Part shown: positions 5,181 through 5,899 of the stretch, in pieces
Layout of the letters: every line of letters begins with the position of its first letter
Position numbering within the stretch: position 1 is the first letter of the stretch
From: Oscillospiraceae bacterium
Lineage (GTDB): Bacteria; Bacillota; Clostridia; Oscillospirales; Acutalibacteraceae
Assembly: GCA_019422905.1 (NCBI GenBank)
Contig: JAHZCM010000123.1
Coordinates: 1 to 5,899 of the forward strand
Length of the DNA stretch: 5,899 bases
Reading direction: 5' to 3'
Program-made: the position numbers and the translations under genes
The notes under the pieces: generated by a model
Told to the model about the DNA's origin: nothing
Database searches by the model: none
What the model saw: the letters and a program-made list of their open reading frames with translations, nothing else

Positions 5181-5899
5181 TTATTCGTTTGGCTTGTTTT
5201 TGTGGTAGAGAATCAGAAGCCCCTTGAGCAGCAGGTCGTCGTCCAGAATGATTTTATTCCGGCACAGCGGCGTGATGACACCGGCAAGGCCACCGGTTGC
5301 AATCACCGTGCACGTCTCGCCCATTTCGGCGTTGATGCGGTCGATCAGGCCGTCCAGAGAACCCGCGCTGCCGTAGAGAATACCGCTCTTCATGCAGTCG
5401 ATGGTGTTGGTGCCGATGAGGTTCTTCGGCACCTCAAAGGCGATCTTCTGTAGCTGCGCCGTGCGGCTGATCAGCGAATCGTGCGAAACGACGACGCCGG
5501 GCAGAATCATGCCGCCGCGGTAGCCGCCGGTTTTGTCGAGAACGGAGATCGTCGTCGCGGTGCCCATATCGATGATGATCTGGGGCAGGGGATAATTGTG
5601 AATGCCCGCTACGGCGTCCACGACGAGGTCGCTGCCGAGCTGCGCGGGATTGTCGATGTGGATGCGCAGGCCGGTTTTGATGCCGGGGCCGACGACAAGC
5701 GGCGTTGTATGGATGTATTTTTCCACCGCAGCCTTCATCGTGTTGGTCACAGCGGGGACGACCGAGGAAATGATCGCGCCGCGAATGCCTTCCGGCCGGA
5801 TGCCGTTCATCTCAAGGGCCGTTTTCAGCATGGCGGCATATTCCAGCACGGTGGACGTGTGGATCGTGGAAACGCGCTCGCGGAAGAGGATTTCTTCGC
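5181..5899 (-). CDS. coaX: Type III pantothenate kinase (CoaX), N-terminus beyond window
   Basis: The frame runs from TAA (5183-5181) leftward-transcribed to the right edge with no stop, giving 238 visible residues; roughly 20-30 N-terminal residues, including the DxGNT phosphate motif, lie outside. The enzyme phosphorylates pantothenate with ATP, the first step of coenzyme A synthesis, in the cytoplasm as a dimer of the ASKHA fold. Visible family blocks in order are the segment before LEYAAMLKTALE, SSVVPAVTNTM, VGPGIKTGLRIHIDNPAQLGSDLV, the IIIDMGTATT strand (Asp codon at 5570-5568), GGYRGGMILPGV, and the final TGGLAGVI with DDDLLLKGLLILY. The GTG at 5849 is internal, because upstream codons (EEILFRERVSTIHTST) continue the family pattern. 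In the usual GADR motif this protein has GSDL. Type III enzymes are generally not feedback-inhibited by CoA. It converges on the rarA operon, with the shared hairpin between them. Confidence 0.92.
   Translation of the reverse strand, partial: EEILFRERVSTIHTSTVLEYAAMLKTALEMNGIRPEGIRGAIISSVVPAVTNTMKAAVEKYIHTTPLVVGPGIKTGLRIHIDNPAQLGSDLVVDAVAGIHNYPLPQIIIDMGTATTISVLDKTGGYRGGMILPGVVVSHDSLISRTAQLQKIAFEVPKNLIGTNTIDCMKSGILYGSAGSLDGLIDRINAEMGETCTVIATGGLAGVITPLCRNKIILDDDLLLKGLLILYHKNKPNE

Noticed and set aside
1..5899. CRISPR array, tRNA, rRNA, insertion sequence or phage genes
   Set aside because: No regularly spaced repeats, no cloverleaf with a T-loop GGTTCRA motif, and no transposase, integrase or terminal inverted repeats were seen anywhere in the window.

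Overview
The window looks like chromosomal DNA from a strictly anaerobic, fairly GC-rich Firmicute, probably a gut clostridium of the Oscillospiraceae/Ruminococcaceae type. The grounds are a stand-alone flavodiiron protein, a type III pantothenate kinase, GGAGG-type ribosome binding sites, extended -10 promoters (TGNTATAAT), T-tailed intrinsic terminators and, probably, a structured RNA of the raiA class. The taxonomic placement is inference.

Layout. Positions 1-271 hold the last 89 codons of a glycoside hydrolase with a DUF5597-like C-terminal domain. Positions 286-493 hold a candidate structured noncoding RNA: a hairpin whose loop can form a 10-bp pseudoknot with downstream sequence, followed directly by a strong intrinsic terminator. 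Positions 494-869 have no convincing gene, only scattered hairpins. Positions 870-2103 hold a flavodiiron protein gene (FprA type) with its own extended -10 promoter, which carries a 14-bp perfect palindrome. A 321-bp gap (2104-2424) carries a terminator-like hairpin and two inverted repeats. Positions 2425-5111 are an apparent operon: an alpha/beta-hydrolase esterase, rarA, and a broken gene, each pair joined by an ATGA stop/start overlap. A hairpin at 5120-5158 lies between this operon and a convergent coaX gene, which runs off the right edge on the minus strand.

The genes do not form one pathway. FprA detoxifies O2 or NO, RarA acts at stalled replication forks, and CoaX starts coenzyme A synthesis. 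The esterase has no obvious functional link to rarA, though the two are translationally coupled.

Two things stand out. One is the structured RNA at 286-493. The other is the last member of the operon: the first 53 residues of a GNAT acetyltransferase join, out of frame, to the last 140 residues of an amidase-signature enzyme at about 4688-4691. This looks like a deletion scar that removed the end of one gene and the catalytic part of the next.
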